The notes beneath the pieces were generated by a model, which had not been told where the DNA came from, did no database searches, and saw only the letters and a list, made by a program, of their open reading frames with translations. Shown piece by piece: positions 63,865 through 64,000 of a stretch of DNA of 64,000 bases (position 1 is the stretch's first letter; each line of letters starts with the position of its first letter). The stretch comes from Desulfurellaceae bacterium bin18 (lineage in GTDB: Bacteria; Desulfobacterota; Binatia; Bin18): NCBI GenBank assembly GCA_002238415.1, contig MPMI01000021.1:32222-96221 (forward strand). The letters run 5' to 3'. The position numbers and the translations under genes were made by a program.

Positions 63865-64000
63865 GTGAATAGTGTTAAAGAAATTCAACATGAGACACTC
63901 CCAAGGCACGCCGACCGCGCCCGGCACCGCGCCCGAGCAAGGGCCTTGCCCGGCGATGGGGAGACCCGCCGCGCGCCCCGGCAGAGCCGGGCCACCAGCC
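63865..64000 (+). CDS. possible partial gene running off the window
   Basis: GTG 63865 has an excellent GGGGAGGAAAG before it, and the frame stays open to the end. The first residues (NSVKEIQHETLPRHADRARH) look plausible, but the following Arg-rich low-complexity part may be GC-rich repeat read in frame. Low confidence. Confidence 0.25.
   Translation, partial: MNSVKEIQHETLPRHADRARHRARARALPGDGETRRAPRQSRATS

Noticed and set aside
993..64000. Selenoprotein gene with in-frame UGA
   Set aside because: Because selC and selA are present I looked at frames broken by TGA, but all recognisable genes are complete and no Sec-type motif spans a TGA in this window.

Overview
The window reads as one contig of a GC-rich, Gram-negative, free-living bacterium. 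Outer-membrane TonB-dependent receptors, lipoboxes, a Tat-type signal and a cytochrome c maturation operon support this. The mix of flavin-dependent LLM-type oxidoreductases, amidohydrolases, an HpaB-type hydroxylase, a Baeyer-Villiger-type monooxygenase, LL-diaminopimelate aminotransferase and ferredoxin-thioredoxin reductase suits an uncultivated Tectomicrobia/Entotheonella-like or deltaproteobacterial-type lineage. That placement is inference only; there is no rRNA in the window.

Layout. 0-2.7 kb: a selenocysteine tRNA (selC) and convergent selA. 2.8-7.9 kb: an esterase, then glmU and glmS (UDP-GlcNAc synthesis) separated by a four-helix-bundle (23S rRNA IVP-like) gene inside inverted octamer arrays. 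7.9-9.9 kb: a toxin-antitoxin cluster. 9.9-18 kb: HpaB-like hydroxylase, a sodium:solute symporter with C-terminal winged helices, MetE-like enzyme, LLM oxidoreductase and dapL. 18.0-18.5 kb: palindrome-rich spacer with two candidate overlapping small genes. 18.6-35.6 kb: dienelactone hydrolase, bpt, amidohydrolases, monooxygenase, PhzF-like, nuclease, D-aminoacylase-like, SPOR lipoprotein, SDR, a TrpC-like probable pseudoenzyme, VapBC, LLM, hydroxyacid dehydrogenase and FTR catalytic subunit. 35.6-45.4 kb: four tandem paralogous TonB-dependent receptors. 45.7-50.9 kb: LLM, BrnTA, PNPOx-like, a PLP decarboxylase and an alpha/beta hydrolase. 50.9-52.2 kb: a PIN toxin-antitoxin module bracketed by a 97-bp duplication of the ccmD 3' end. 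52.1-57.8 kb: ccmE-F-H-I-A-B-C-D on the minus strand. 58.4-63.8 kb: secreted proteins including a matrixin protease, and three small lipoproteins.

The strongest unexplained signal is a family of imperfect GTTGGGTC / GACCCAAC octamer arrays at six places (5.4/6.0, 11.4, 14.4, 15.7, 54.4 and 55.2 kb). Most are arranged as a G-rich arm followed by a C-rich arm, so they can fold into long hairpins. One pair encloses the IVP-like gene. Others run into coding sequence: they supply the signal-peptide core of CcmH, C-terminal tails of three or four proteins, and the likely ribosome binding site of glmS. Other notable points are a CcmE with a CXXXY motif, a secreted two-module architecture shared by two proteins, and nested palindromes around small candidate genes at 18 kb.
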